A stretch of 64,000 nt of DNA from Bradyrhizobium diversitatis (GTDB taxonomy: Bacteria > Pseudomonadota > Alphaproteobacteria > Rhizobiales > Xanthobacteraceae), in NCBI RefSeq assembly GCF_016031635.1, contig NZ_JACEGD010000008.1, positions 124,001 through 188,000 on the forward strand, given 5' to 3'. Shown here piece after piece: positions 44,486 through 52,926 of this stretch. Positions within the stretch are counted from its first letter, which is position 1; each line of letters opens with the position of its first letter. The translations under genes were made by a program, and so were the position numbers. The notes under the pieces were generated by a model. The model was not told the DNA's origin, did no database searches, and saw only the letters and a list, made by a program, of their open reading frames with translations.

Positions 44486-45460
44486 ATGGGACGACGTTCG
44501 GAGCGGTTGAGTAGGCAAGGTGCGCTCGCTGGCGATGCCGGTGAGGGTGATGTCATCCAGGTGGTCTCGCGCGCGTTCGACGTGTTGCGATGCTTCGAGG
44601 GCCACGAGGCGAGGCTCGGCAATCTCGAGATTTCGAACCGCTGCGGTCTGCCGCGCTCGACGGTATCGCGGCTCACGCACACGCTGACCCGCATGGGCCA
44701 GCTCGTCTATCTGCCGCGCGATCAGAAATATCGCATCGGCCCGAGCGCGGTGGCGATGAGCGCCTCGATGATGAAGGGTGCACAGCTGCGCAGCATGATC
44801 CGGCAGCGACTGCAGGAAGTGGCCGAGCAATTGCCGGGCACCGTCGGCTTCGTCGTCCCCGATCGCTTCCATCTCGTCTATCTCCAGTTCGCGCGCTCGC
44901 CCTCTGCACTCGGCTTGCACGAGGGCACCGGCAGCCGCATCGCGATGGCCTCGACCGCAGCAGGCGCGGCCTACACGGCGGCACTATCGCCGGAAGTCGG
45001 CGACGCCTTCATCGCTGAGATGGAGCGCGAAGCGCCCGAGGCTGCGAAGATCCTCAAGCCTCGCATCGAGGCCAACAGGCAGTCGTTGCGCGAGCGTGGC
45101 TATGTCGTGGCCTGCGGCCTCTGGAGCCCGCACATCAACGGCCTCGCGGTACCGATCTGGTCGCCGCAATACCAGACCTTCGTCGTCATCACGATCGGCC
45201 TCTTGGCTGCGATGTATGACGAGCAGCGTCTGCATGCCGAAGTCGCCCCGCTGATGCTGCAGCTTGGCCGCTCGCTCGGCAGCCTGATGGAAGGCGCGGA
45301 GGGCGACGCCTTCAGCAACCGTATCTCGCGTAAACCGGTCGCCATGGCCGTGCACAACAATAACAAGCCGATCAATTCGGAGGGAGTGAATGAACTGGAA
45401 GCCGGAACTCGACGAGCTCGCCCGGCGCGAAGCCTTCGCGCGGGAGATGGGCGGCGTTGA
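44486..45460 (+). CDS. IclR-family transcriptional regulator
   Basis: A 324-residue regulator: N-terminal winged helix-turn-helix (VVSRAFDVLRCFEGHEARLG, then NRCGLPRSTVSRLTHTL) and an IclR effector domain (about 115-290). Start ATG 44486 follows GGTAGGGATC. Its last 71 bases overlap the carboxyltransferase gene in another frame, and the final 24 residues (LEAGTRRARPARSLRAG...) are unlike the family, so the overlap probably arose by extension. It likely controls the divergent carrier gene and the downstream carboxyltransferase and oxidoreductase genes. Confidence 0.88.
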   Translation: MGRRSERLSRQGALAGDAGEGDVIQVVSRAFDVLRCFEGHEARLGNLEISNRCGLPRSTVSRLTHTLTRMGQLVYLPRDQKYRIGPSAVAMSASMMKGAQLRSMIRQRLQEVAEQLPGTVGFVVPDRFHLVYLQFARSPSALGLHEGTGSRIAMASTAAGAAYTAALSPEVGDAFIAEMEREAPEAAKILKPRIEANRQSLRERGYVVACGLWSPHINGLAVPIWSPQYQTFVVITIGLLAAMYDEQRLHAEVAPLMLQLGRSLGSLMEGAEGDAFSNRISRKPVAMAVHNNNKPINSEGVNELEAGTRRARPARSLRAGDGRR

Positions 45461-46949
45461 CAAGGTCAAGCGACAGCATGACCAGGGCCGGCTGACTGTT
45501 CGGGAGCGTATCGACAAGCTGATCGACAAAGGCAGCTTTCACGAGATCGGTGCCGTCTCCGGCATCGGTGAGTACGATTCCAGCGGCGAGCTGCAGAAAC
45601 TGACGCCGGCCAACTGCGTGTTCGGCCGCGGGCGCGTCGACGGCCGCACCGTCGTCGTGGTCGGCGACGATTTCACGGTGCGCGGCGGCTCGGCCGATGC
45701 ATCGATCTCCGCCAAGCCGCTGATGGCGGAGGAGATGGCGCACGATTTCCGTCTGCCCATCGTCCGCATCATCGAGGGCTCCGGCGGCGGTGGCTCGGTC
45801 AAGACCATCGAGACCAAGGGGGCGGCGAACCTGCCCGGCGGCATCGGCGGCACGCGCTGGTATCGTTTCACGACGGAAAATCTGTCGCGCGTGCCTGTGG
45901 TCGCACTCGGCCTCGGCTCGGTGGCGGGCCTGGGTGCGGCGCGTCTTGCCGCCAGCCACTATTCCATCATGACCCGGAAGTCCGCGATGTTCGTCGCCGG
46001 GCCGCCGGTGGTGAAGGCGCTGGGGCAGGACCTGACGAAGGAGGAGCTCGGCGGCGCTGACATTCAGACCCGCGCCGGCGCGGTCGATCACGCCGTCGAC
46101 ACCGAGGAGGAGGCCTTTGCCTGCGCGCGGCGTTTCCTCTCCTATCTGCCGTCATCGGTCTACGAGCTGCCGCCGACATTGCCCTGCACCGACGATCCGG
46201 AGCGCGGCGACGAGGCGCTGATGAATGCGGTGCCGCGCAACCGCAAGCAGGTCTACAAGATGCGACCGATCATCGAGTCCGTCGTCGACAGGGGCTCGTT
46301 CTTCGAGGTTGCCAGGAATTTCGGCAAGCCGATCATTGTCGGCCTCGCTCGGCTCGAGGGCAGGGCGGTGCTCCTGCTGGCCAGCGACAGCTTTCATTAT
46401 GGCGGCTCCTGGACCGCGGATGCCTGCCAGAAAGTGGTGCGCTGGGTCGACTTTGCCGAAACCTTCCATCTGCCGGTCGTCTATCTCATGGATTGCCCCG
46501 GCTTCATGATCGGTCTCGATGCCGAGAAGGCGGCCACCATCCGCCACGGCGTGCGCGCCATGGCCGCGGTCAACCAGACCACGGTGCCCTGGTGCACCGT
46601 GATCCTGCGCAACGCCTTCGGCGTCGCCGGCGTCGTGCATCAACCCGCCGACCGCTTCTCGATCCGCTATGCCTGGCCGTCGGCCTATTGGGGCTCGCTC
46701 CCGCTCGAAGGCGGCATCGAAGCCGCCTACCGTGCCGACATCGATGCGGCGGAAGACAAGGCGGGCAAGCTGAAGGAGATCGAGGAGCGCCTCAACAGGC
46801 TGCGCTCGCCGTTCCGCTCGGCCGAGAAATTCTGGGTCGAGGAGATCATCGATCCCAGGAAGACGCGGTCGCTGCTGTGCGAGTTCGCCCGGCTGGCGGA
46901 GCCCTTGCGCAAGCCGGGGCCGCCGGAGAACTTTTCGATCCGGCCGTAG
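45390..46949 (+). CDS. acyl-CoA carboxylase carboxyltransferase subunit
   Basis: A 519-residue carboxyltransferase of the propionyl/methylcrotonyl-CoA carboxylase beta type with both crotonase-fold halves: RIIEGSGGGGSVKTIETKGA and GGTRWYR in the first, ASDSFHYGGSWTADACQKVVRWVD and MDCPGFMIG in the second. It moves a carboxyl group from biotin to an acyl-CoA. The biotin carrier could be the small divergent protein, but no biotin carboxylase gene is in the neighbourhood. Start ATG 45390 follows CGGAGGGAGTGA inside the IclR gene. Confidence 0.85.
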   Translation: MNWKPELDELARREAFAREMGGVDKVKRQHDQGRLTVRERIDKLIDKGSFHEIGAVSGIGEYDSSGELQKLTPANCVFGRGRVDGRTVVVVGDDFTVRGGSADASISAKPLMAEEMAHDFRLPIVRIIEGSGGGGSVKTIETKGAANLPGGIGGTRWYRFTTENLSRVPVVALGLGSVAGLGAARLAASHYSIMTRKSAMFVAGPPVVKALGQDLTKEELGGADIQTRAGAVDHAVDTEEEAFACARRFLSYLPSSVYELPPTLPCTDDPERGDEALMNAVPRNRKQVYKMRPIIESVVDRGSFFEVARNFGKPIIVGLARLEGRAVLLLASDSFHYGGSWTADACQKVVRWVDFAETFHLPVVYLMDCPGFMIGLDAEKAATIRHGVRAMAAVNQTTVPWCTVILRNAFGVAGVVHQPADRFSIRYAWPSAYWGSLPLEGGIEAAYRADIDAAEDKAGKLKEIEERLNRLRSPFRSAEKFWVEEIIDPRKTRSLLCEFARLAEPLRKPGPPENFSIRP

Positions 46950-46975
46950 CATCCTCGTGCCAGGACATGATGCTC

Positions 46976-47110
46976 GTGCCCCGGACGCAGCGCGCCGCTC
47001 CTTCAGCGGTGCGCTGCAGAGCCGGGGACCATCTCAACGCGAACTCGGAGCCTCCTGGGTCCCGGCTCAGCGCCGCAACGCTTGAAGCGTTGCAGCGCGT
47101 CCGGGACACG
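46976..47110. repeat. palindromic intergenic element, GTGCCCCGGACGC family
   Basis: Outer arms GTGCCCCGGACGCAGCGCG and GCAGCGCGTCCGGGACACG pair, as do inner GCCGGGGACC and GGGTCCCGGC. It fills the gap between the carboxyltransferase and GMC genes; GAGCCGGGGACC-type pairs are common in Bradyrhizobium intergenic DNA. Confidence 0.8.
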
Positions 47111-47200
47111 AGGCGCGGCACCGACAGCATCTAAGACACTTCCACGACAAAACAATAACGAGCTAAGCTCCGCCAACAAGAACAACAGGAAACGCCAATC

Positions 47201-48898
47201 GTGTACGACTTCATCATCGTGGGCGGCGGCTCGGCGGGGTCCGTGCTGGCCCACCGGCTCTCCGCTAGAAGCGCCAACAAGGTCCTGCTGTGCGAGGCCG
47301 GGCAGGACACACCACCGGGCAATGAACCGGCCGAGATCAGGGACAGCTATCCCGGCACGGCCTATTTCGATCCCCGCTTTCACTGGACCGAGCTCAAGGT
47401 CACGACGCAGGTCGTCAGTCACAACAATCCAAACGAATCGCGTCCCCCCTTACGCAAATACGAACAGGCGCGCGTGCTGGGCGGCGGCTCGTCGATCAAC
47501 GGGCAGATGGCCAATCGCGGCGCGCCGACCGATTACGATGAATGGGAGGCGCGGGGCGCCGAGGGGTGGTCGTGGGCCGATGTGCTGCCCTTCTTCAAGA
47601 AGGTCGAGCGCGATCTCGACTTCGACGGACCGTATCACGGCAAGGACGGCCGGATTCCGGTGCGCCGCATCCCGCAGGAGCATTGGACGCGGCACTCGCA
47701 GGCCTTCGCGCAAGCCTTCCAGCAGGCCGGGCATCAATTCGTGCCCGACCAGAATGGCGAGTTCGTCGACGGCTATTTTCCGGTGACGCATTCCAACCAG
47801 GCCGAGCAGCGCGTCTCGGCCGCGATGGGCTATCTCGACCGCGACACCCGCAAACGTACCAACCTCACGATCTCCACCAACACGCAAGTCAAAGAGCTGC
47901 TGTTCGAAGGCACGCGCTGCGTCGGCGTGAAGGCGACGGTTGACGGACGCGAGCAGGAATTCCGCGGACGCGAGATCATTCTCTCCAGCGGCGCGATCCA
48001 TTCGCCGGCGCATCTGCTCCGCGCGGGTATCGGACCGGTCGGCCACCTCAAGGACATGGGCATTCCTGTGCTGATGGGCTTGCCGGGCGTCGGCCAGCGC
48101 CTGATGGATCATCCCTCGATCTCGCTGTCGTCCTTTGTCCGCCGCGGCGCCCGCATGAACGGGCACACCCGGCGCCACATGCAGCTCGGCCTGCGCTACT
48201 CGTCCGGGCTGCCTGATGTGCCGAAGGGTGACATGTTCGTCGTGGTCATCAGCAAATCGGCCTGGCACGCCGTCGGCGCACAGATCGGCTCGCTCCTGAC
48301 CTTCGTCAACAAGACCTATTCCGAGACCGGACAGGTCAAGCTCGCCTCGCGCGATCCCTCGGCAGAGCCGATCGTCGAGTTCAACCTGCTGTCCGACCGG
48401 CGCGACCTCGATCGCCTGATGAGCGGCTTCCGCAAGATGGCGGCGGTGCAGATGAGCGACGTCGTCAGGAAGGTGACGGACAAGCCGTTCCCCGCCGCCT
48501 ATACCGACCGCGTCCGCAAGATCGGCGTGGTCAACACCAGGAACAGAATCCTCACCACGATCGCCGCAGCCTTGATGGACGGGCCGGCTGCGCTGCGTCA
48601 CTACATGATCGACAATTTCGTGGTCGAGGGCTTCACCTTCGACCAGGTGATGAACGACGACGAGGCGCTGGAAGCCTTCGTGCGCAAGGCGACGATCGGC
48701 GTGTGGCACGCCTCCTGCTCGTGCCGCATGGGCCGGGCCGACGATCCCATGGCGGTGGTCGACAGTCAGGGCCGCGTCAAGGGCATCCAGGGCCTGCGCG
48801 TCGTCGACGCCTCGATCTTCCCGGTGGTGCCGTGCGCCAATACCAACTTCCCGGTCCTGATGTCGGCGGAGAAGATCGCGGCCGCGATGATGCAGTGA
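47201..48898 (+). CDS. GMC-family FAD oxidoreductase (choline-dehydrogenase-like)
   Basis: A 565-residue flavoprotein with the FAD motif VGGGSAG (7-13), the GMC signature VLGGGSSINGQMANRG, a second GMC block SSGAIHSPAHLLRAGIGP, and the C-terminal catalytic pair region (VWHASCSCRMG with the base His, VVPCANTNFPVLMSAEKIA with the second polar residue Asn). It oxidises an alcohol or polyol; substrate unknown. Start GTG 47201 follows CAGGAAACGCCAATC. It may share the IclR regulator. Confidence 0.9.
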   Translation: MYDFIIVGGGSAGSVLAHRLSARSANKVLLCEAGQDTPPGNEPAEIRDSYPGTAYFDPRFHWTELKVTTQVVSHNNPNESRPPLRKYEQARVLGGGSSINGQMANRGAPTDYDEWEARGAEGWSWADVLPFFKKVERDLDFDGPYHGKDGRIPVRRIPQEHWTRHSQAFAQAFQQAGHQFVPDQNGEFVDGYFPVTHSNQAEQRVSAAMGYLDRDTRKRTNLTISTNTQVKELLFEGTRCVGVKATVDGREQEFRGREIILSSGAIHSPAHLLRAGIGPVGHLKDMGIPVLMGLPGVGQRLMDHPSISLSSFVRRGARMNGHTRRHMQLGLRYSSGLPDVPKGDMFVVVISKSAWHAVGAQIGSLLTFVNKTYSETGQVKLASRDPSAEPIVEFNLLSDRRDLDRLMSGFRKMAAVQMSDVVRKVTDKPFPAAYTDRVRKIGVVNTRNRILTTIAAALMDGPAALRHYMIDNFVVEGFTFDQVMNDDEALEAFVRKATIGVWHASCSCRMGRADDPMAVVDSQGRVKGIQGLRVVDASIFPVVPCANTNFPVLMSAEKIAAAMMQ

Positions 48899-49148
48899 GC
48901 GGCAGCGAGGTCTGCCCTCGCAACGCTCCAAATGCGAATCTGACTTGATTGCATGCCGCAGGCTTGACGCGCTGAGCGGGCATTCGTGCGCCGCGAGTTA
49001 ATCATCTCGGTCGCTACGTGTAGGCTATGACGATTGCCGGCCGTGTCGCGTAATGCAGTCGGTTTTCAGCCGGCCTTTAGTCCCATTTCAGCCAAACTGT
49101 ATTTGTTTCTCATGATCCGGGGCAGGGTTTCTCATTTGGAGTCCTGCA

Positions 49149-49742
49149 ATGTTCAAGCAAGTATTTTCTGCGTGCCTCTTCATTGTCCTTGGTTCTGTCG
49201 CATCGGAAGCACGGCCTTATCGCTTTCATCAAGCTCCTGAATGCAATGTCACCATGCCCTGCGACTTCTCGTATTCGCAGACGCGACGCGAGCGGACTTC
49301 GCGATCCTTGTCAGCTTCCAGATCTTCACCGGTTTCCAGGTCCTCGCTGCAAGCCTACCGCTCGACGCAACTGACGGTAACTGATGCGGGGGGCACCGCC
49401 ACGTCGGCGACCGTCTCCGGTGTCTCCAGCGCTCGCATTGTCGGTGGCCGTCCGGCCGGTTGTCCTTCGTCCTTCTGCGGCTGTGGCGCTGCGCTGCGCG
49501 TGTTTGGCCGGATTGTGCCGGAATTGAATCTTGCGGCCAACTGGCTGCGCTTTCCGCGGACATCACCCGCACCAGGAATGGTTGCTGCACGACGAGGACA
49601 CGTTTTCGTCCTGGAGCAGCACCTCGGGGGCGACGTCTGGATGGCCTATGACGCCAACTCGGGCGGGCGCGCGACGCGAATCCACGCACGTTCATTGCGG
49701 GGGTATACGATCGTCAATCCCCGTGGCGGTTCGGTGGCTTGA
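49149..49742 (+). CDS. secreted protein with possible Cys/His/Asp hydrolase core
   Basis: A 197-residue protein with a signal peptide (MFKQVFSACLFIVLGSVASEA), a Ser/Arg-rich linker (about 45-95), then a compact domain: GGRPAGCPSSFCGCGAALRV, LAANWLRFP, MVAARRGHVFVLEQHLGG and YDANSGG, ending in RIHARSLRGYTIVNP. The order Cys at a helix start, then His, then Asp/Asn recalls CHAP/NlpC-P60 papain-like peptidases, but I do not recognise a named family. No neighbour explains it. Start ATG 49149; GGAGTCCTGCA precedes it. Confidence 0.65.
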   Translation: MFKQVFSACLFIVLGSVASEARPYRFHQAPECNVTMPCDFSYSQTRRERTSRSLSASRSSPVSRSSLQAYRSTQLTVTDAGGTATSATVSGVSSARIVGGRPAGCPSSFCGCGAALRVFGRIVPELNLAANWLRFPRTSPAPGMVAARRGHVFVLEQHLGGDVWMAYDANSGGRATRIHARSLRGYTIVNPRGGSVA

Positions 49743-49834
49743 GGACAGCTAACGCCACGCTCGACAAGACCACGGACGGGTCGCAACATCTTTGCGACCC
49801 TCCCACGCTGGACCAATTGTTGGCGCCGGGCCGA

Positions 49835-49895
49835 GCACCCTTGCCGGGATTCATGATGTTCTCTCGGATCGAGCGCCCGCTTGATGGTGCGCATT
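49835..49895 (-). pseudogene. 60-bp remnant equal to the 3' end of the FAD-linked dehydrogenase gene
   Basis: On the minus strand ATGCGCACCATCAAGCG... matches the last 58 bases of the coding end of the gene at 52927-54396 (52938-52995) at roughly 90 percent, with two one-base insertions and a nearby compensating deletion, so the reading MRTIKRALDP shifts soon after. Similarity stops sharply at both sides. Same orientation as the gene. Confidence 0.7.
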
Positions 49896-50288
49896 CTTGG
49901 CCCGGAAAGCCCGGCAATCAGGGCGTTTTTTGCAGTTCATGGGGGCGTTTTCGGGGGTCTTGTTTGAGCCGCCGTCCGCGCCAGGCGCGCCTGACGCGCT
50001 CTTCGTCTGCCGGTGCACGTCGTGTACCCGCCGGCACCTTGCGCATGATTCCGTTAACCGTCGATCTCTGCGATCGCGTTTAAGCGACGTTAATGATGCT
50101 TTCTCAATACGATATATCGCACTTTGTTGCGGTCCATGTTTGTCGATCGCCCGTAAGTCTTGATTAAGAAGGCCAAAAGCATATTGCAGCCTGCGATGTG
50201 GGGGTGATCGCAGCAATGCTGCGGCCTCTCCCATCACGAGATTTCAGGGAAGTTTTTTGCCGTAACGACGGCAATCAGGATGTAGGTC
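49896..50288. other. gene-free stretch before the Tad-like genes
   Basis: About 390 bases with no supported gene. AT-rich patches around 50085-50175 may hold the promoter for the pilus-like genes; CGTAACGACGG...ATCAGGATGTAGGTC leads into the first start codon. No attachment site or IS end is recognised. Confidence 0.35.
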
Positions 50289-51698
50289 ATGCTCCGCCGC
50301 GCAGTGCTCCGTTTCGGGAGTGATCGGAAGGCCAACGTCGCCATCATCTTCGCGCTCACGATGGTTCCGATCATCTTTCTTTTGGGCATGACGCTCGACT
50401 ACACACTGGCCTTGCGCAAGCGCGAGCAGTTGAACGCCGCCGCCGACGCCGCCGCGATCGCAGCCGTGCGGCCGGCGATGCTGGTGCAGAGTGACACGGC
50501 CGTGGTCAAGGCGACCGCGGAAGCCGTTTTCGCGGCGAAGGCGAATCTTCCCGGCCTGTCTTCGGTCCCGACGCCGACGGTCACCGTCACTGATACCGGT
50601 CTCGCGCGAACCATCACGGTGTCCTACACCGCGCAGTCCATCAACAATTTCCCCGGTGTTCTCGGCAAGCAGACCTGGCAGGTCAATGGATCCGCCACGG
50701 CGCGGGCGTCCAGCGCGCCCAACATGAATTTCTATCTGCTGATGGATGACTCGCCGTCCATGGGGATCGGCGCGACCGCGAAAGACATTAGCGATCTCAT
50801 CAAGTTCACCGCCCCCGCGTATCAGTCGGCAACGGCGTCACAGAATTGCGGCTTCGCTTGTCATCAGACCGACATCGCCCACGACGGCGGGAAATACGAT
50901 AACCTCGCGATCGCGCGAAACAATAATATCACTTTGCGGATTGATCTGGTGACAAATGCCGTCAATCAGCTGCTCAATTCATGGTCGAACTGCCCGCAGT
51001 CCGGCATCTCGGGGGGCGTCATGCAGTGCATGGCGGCGCTGAACAACACCACCTACAAGGCGGCGCTCTACACGTTCGACTTGAGTTTGAACACACTGGC
51101 CACGCTGACCACCCCGACCCTCGCCGGAACCAAGGTTTCCAGCATCTCGCTGATGCCGGTCGCCTACCAGAACTGCGTTGTTGTGAAGACCAACTGTAAG
51201 ACCGACAATGGCACGAACATCGCAGGCGCGCTCAAGAGCCTCAACGACATCATGCCCACGCCCGGGCTTGGGAGCAACGCGGCGGGAGATACGCCGCAGC
51301 AAGTGGTATTCCTCGTCACCGACGGCGTTGAAGACAAGATTTCCACGACCTGCCCCAACGCGAGCTTCGCCTCCAACAATCGATGCCAGCAGCCGCTCGA
51401 CACGACGATGTGCACGACCATCAAGAACCGCGGCATCAAGATCGCCGTCCTCTACACGGAGTATCTACAACTCATCGCCGATCCCAATACCGGCATCCAG
51501 AAAACCGATAAATGGTACATGGACTGGATCCACAAGTATAACCAGCCTGAATCCTCAACCGGCAAGATCGCGCAAAACCTCCAGGCGTGCGCCTCGCCTG
51601 GTTTCTATAAAAGTGTTCAGAGCGGCAAGAACATTTCCGATGCGCTGACCGACCTGTTCATCAAGGTCGCGTCCAGCACAGCCAGTCTCGTGCAGTAG
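50289..51698 (+). CDS. TadG-like pilus protein with von Willebrand A domain
   Basis: A 469-residue protein with the pseudopilin-like start of TadG (KANVAIIFALTMVPIIFLLGM, then LRKREQLNAAADAAAIAA) and a vWA region whose MIDAS motif DDSPS follows FYLLM; a VVFLVTDGVED strand comes later. The single N-terminal membrane span places the rest outside the membrane. TadG acts with TadE/TadF in Flp/Tad pilus assembly. The ATP-driven parts (CpaF/TadA, RcpA, TadB/C) and the Flp pilin are not in this window. Confidence 0.88.
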   Translation: MLRRAVLRFGSDRKANVAIIFALTMVPIIFLLGMTLDYTLALRKREQLNAAADAAAIAAVRPAMLVQSDTAVVKATAEAVFAAKANLPGLSSVPTPTVTVTDTGLARTITVSYTAQSINNFPGVLGKQTWQVNGSATARASSAPNMNFYLLMDDSPSMGIGATAKDISDLIKFTAPAYQSATASQNCGFACHQTDIAHDGGKYDNLAIARNNNITLRIDLVTNAVNQLLNSWSNCPQSGISGGVMQCMAALNNTTYKAALYTFDLSLNTLATLTTPTLAGTKVSSISLMPVAYQNCVVVKTNCKTDNGTNIAGALKSLNDIMPTPGLGSNAAGDTPQQVVFLVTDGVEDKISTTCPNASFASNNRCQQPLDTTMCTTIKNRGIKIAVLYTEYLQLIADPNTGIQKTDKWYMDWIHKYNQPESSTGKIAQNLQACASPGFYKSVQSGKNISDALTDLFIKVASSTASLVQ

Positions 51699-51708
51699 AG
51701 AAAGCGCC

Positions 51709-52269
51709 ATGACGGGGCCGGGAGATGCAACAACCATGAGACGCCGCAATCGCTGTGCCGCCTTCGCGCGGGACAAGAGGGGCGCGACGGCCGTCGAATT
51801 CGCGCTGGTCGCTGCGCCGTTCCTCGCCCTCATCATCGCGCTGATCCAGACGTTCCTCGTTTTCTTCGCCCAGCAGACGCTCGAAACCATCGTGCGCCAG
51901 TCGGCGCGCCTCGTCATGACCGGACAGGTTCAATCCGCACAGATGACGCAGGCGACTTTCAAGCAGAAGGTCTGCGAGCAGATCGTGATCCTGTTCAATT
52001 GCAGCGGTATCATGATCGATATGCAGGTGGCGACCTCGTGGACGTCGGCGAACACGGGAATGCCGACCCTGACCTTCGACGGATCGGGCAAGGTCACCAA
52101 TTCCTGGCAGTACGATCCCGGCGATGCCGGCGATATCGTCGTGCTCCGCGTCATGTATGTCTGGCCGGTCGTGCTCGGGCCGCTCGGCTTCAACCTCTCG
52201 AACCTCAGCAACGGCAACCGGCTGATCATGTCGTCCGCCGCGTTCCAGAACGAGCCAGGAGCCCCCTGA
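51709..52269 (+). CDS. TadE-like pseudopilin family protein
   Basis: A 186-residue protein with the TadE signature RGATAVEFALVAAPFLALII around residues 24-43, where the conserved Glu marks the prepilin-peptidase-type processing region, followed by a periplasmic domain. ATG 51709 is the first start; ATG 51736 would shorten the polar leader. It ends overlapping the next gene (TGATG). Confidence 0.87.
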   Translation: MTGPGDATTMRRRNRCAAFARDKRGATAVEFALVAAPFLALIIALIQTFLVFFAQQTLETIVRQSARLVMTGQVQSAQMTQATFKQKVCEQIVILFNCSGIMIDMQVATSWTSANTGMPTLTFDGSGKVTNSWQYDPGDAGDIVVLRVMYVWPVVLGPLGFNLSNLSNGNRLIMSSAAFQNEPGAP

Positions 52270-52919
52270 TGATCTCCCTGTCATCTCGCGCCCGGCACCT
52301 GCTGGCCGATGACCGCGCTGTCGCCGCGACGGAGTTCGCCATGGTGGTGCCGTTCATGCTGGTGCTCTATGTCGGCGGCGTCGAGCTCGCTACCGGCCTT
52401 TCGATGAACGTCAAGGTCAGCGCGACCGCACACAGTGTCGCCGACATGGTCACGCAGAACACGGCCGTCACCTCGTCTCAGATGGACGGCATTCTCGCGG
52501 CTGCGAGCGCCATCATGGCTCCCTATCCGACCAAGAGCGGCAGCACGTCCTTGATGACGATCACCGTCTCGGGCGTGTCGACCGACAGCAACGGCAATGC
52601 GACGGTGCAATGGAGCACGTCGACCAGCTCGACGGGCGCGAGAAAGCAGGGTGACCCGATGACCTTGTCGAAGTTCACGGGGCCGAGCGGCACCACCAAT
52701 GCCAACATCTCGCTCGTCCTGAGCGAGGTGACCTATGACTATGCGCCCAACCTCGGCTTCACCATCGCCGGCACCGTGAAGCTGTCCGACAACTACTATC
52801 TGTTCCCGCGCTGCTCGACCAACAGCCCGGCCACATCGAGCTTCCCCTACTACGACGTGAAGTATCCGGCGACCAAGACCTGCACCTGCGTCGAGCATTT
52901 GCAGAAGAAGACCTGTTGA
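52269..52919 (+). CDS. TadE/TadF-like pseudopilin family protein
   Basis: A 216-residue protein with the second TadE-type start DDRAVAATEFAMVVPFMLVL and a periplasmic domain containing four Cys near the C-terminus (CSTN, CTCVEHLQKKTC). It overlaps the upstream tadE-like stop by one base. Together the three genes form a small unit found outside the main Tad cluster in many Rhizobiales. It ends 7 bases before the convergent FAD-dehydrogenase gene. Confidence 0.85.
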   Translation: MISLSSRARHLLADDRAVAATEFAMVVPFMLVLYVGGVELATGLSMNVKVSATAHSVADMVTQNTAVTSSQMDGILAAASAIMAPYPTKSGSTSLMTITVSGVSTDSNGNATVQWSTSTSSTGARKQGDPMTLSKFTGPSGTTNANISLVLSEVTYDYAPNLGFTIAGTVKLSDNYYLFPRCSTNSPATSSFPYYDVKYPATKTCTCVEHLQKKTC

Positions 52920-52926
52920 GCGACAG

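Noticed and set aside
50289-51698. TadG-like gene as a toxin or phage structural gene because of its vWA domain and flanking repeat
   Set aside because: The pseudopilin start and the two TadE-type partners make a pilus-associated role much more likely.
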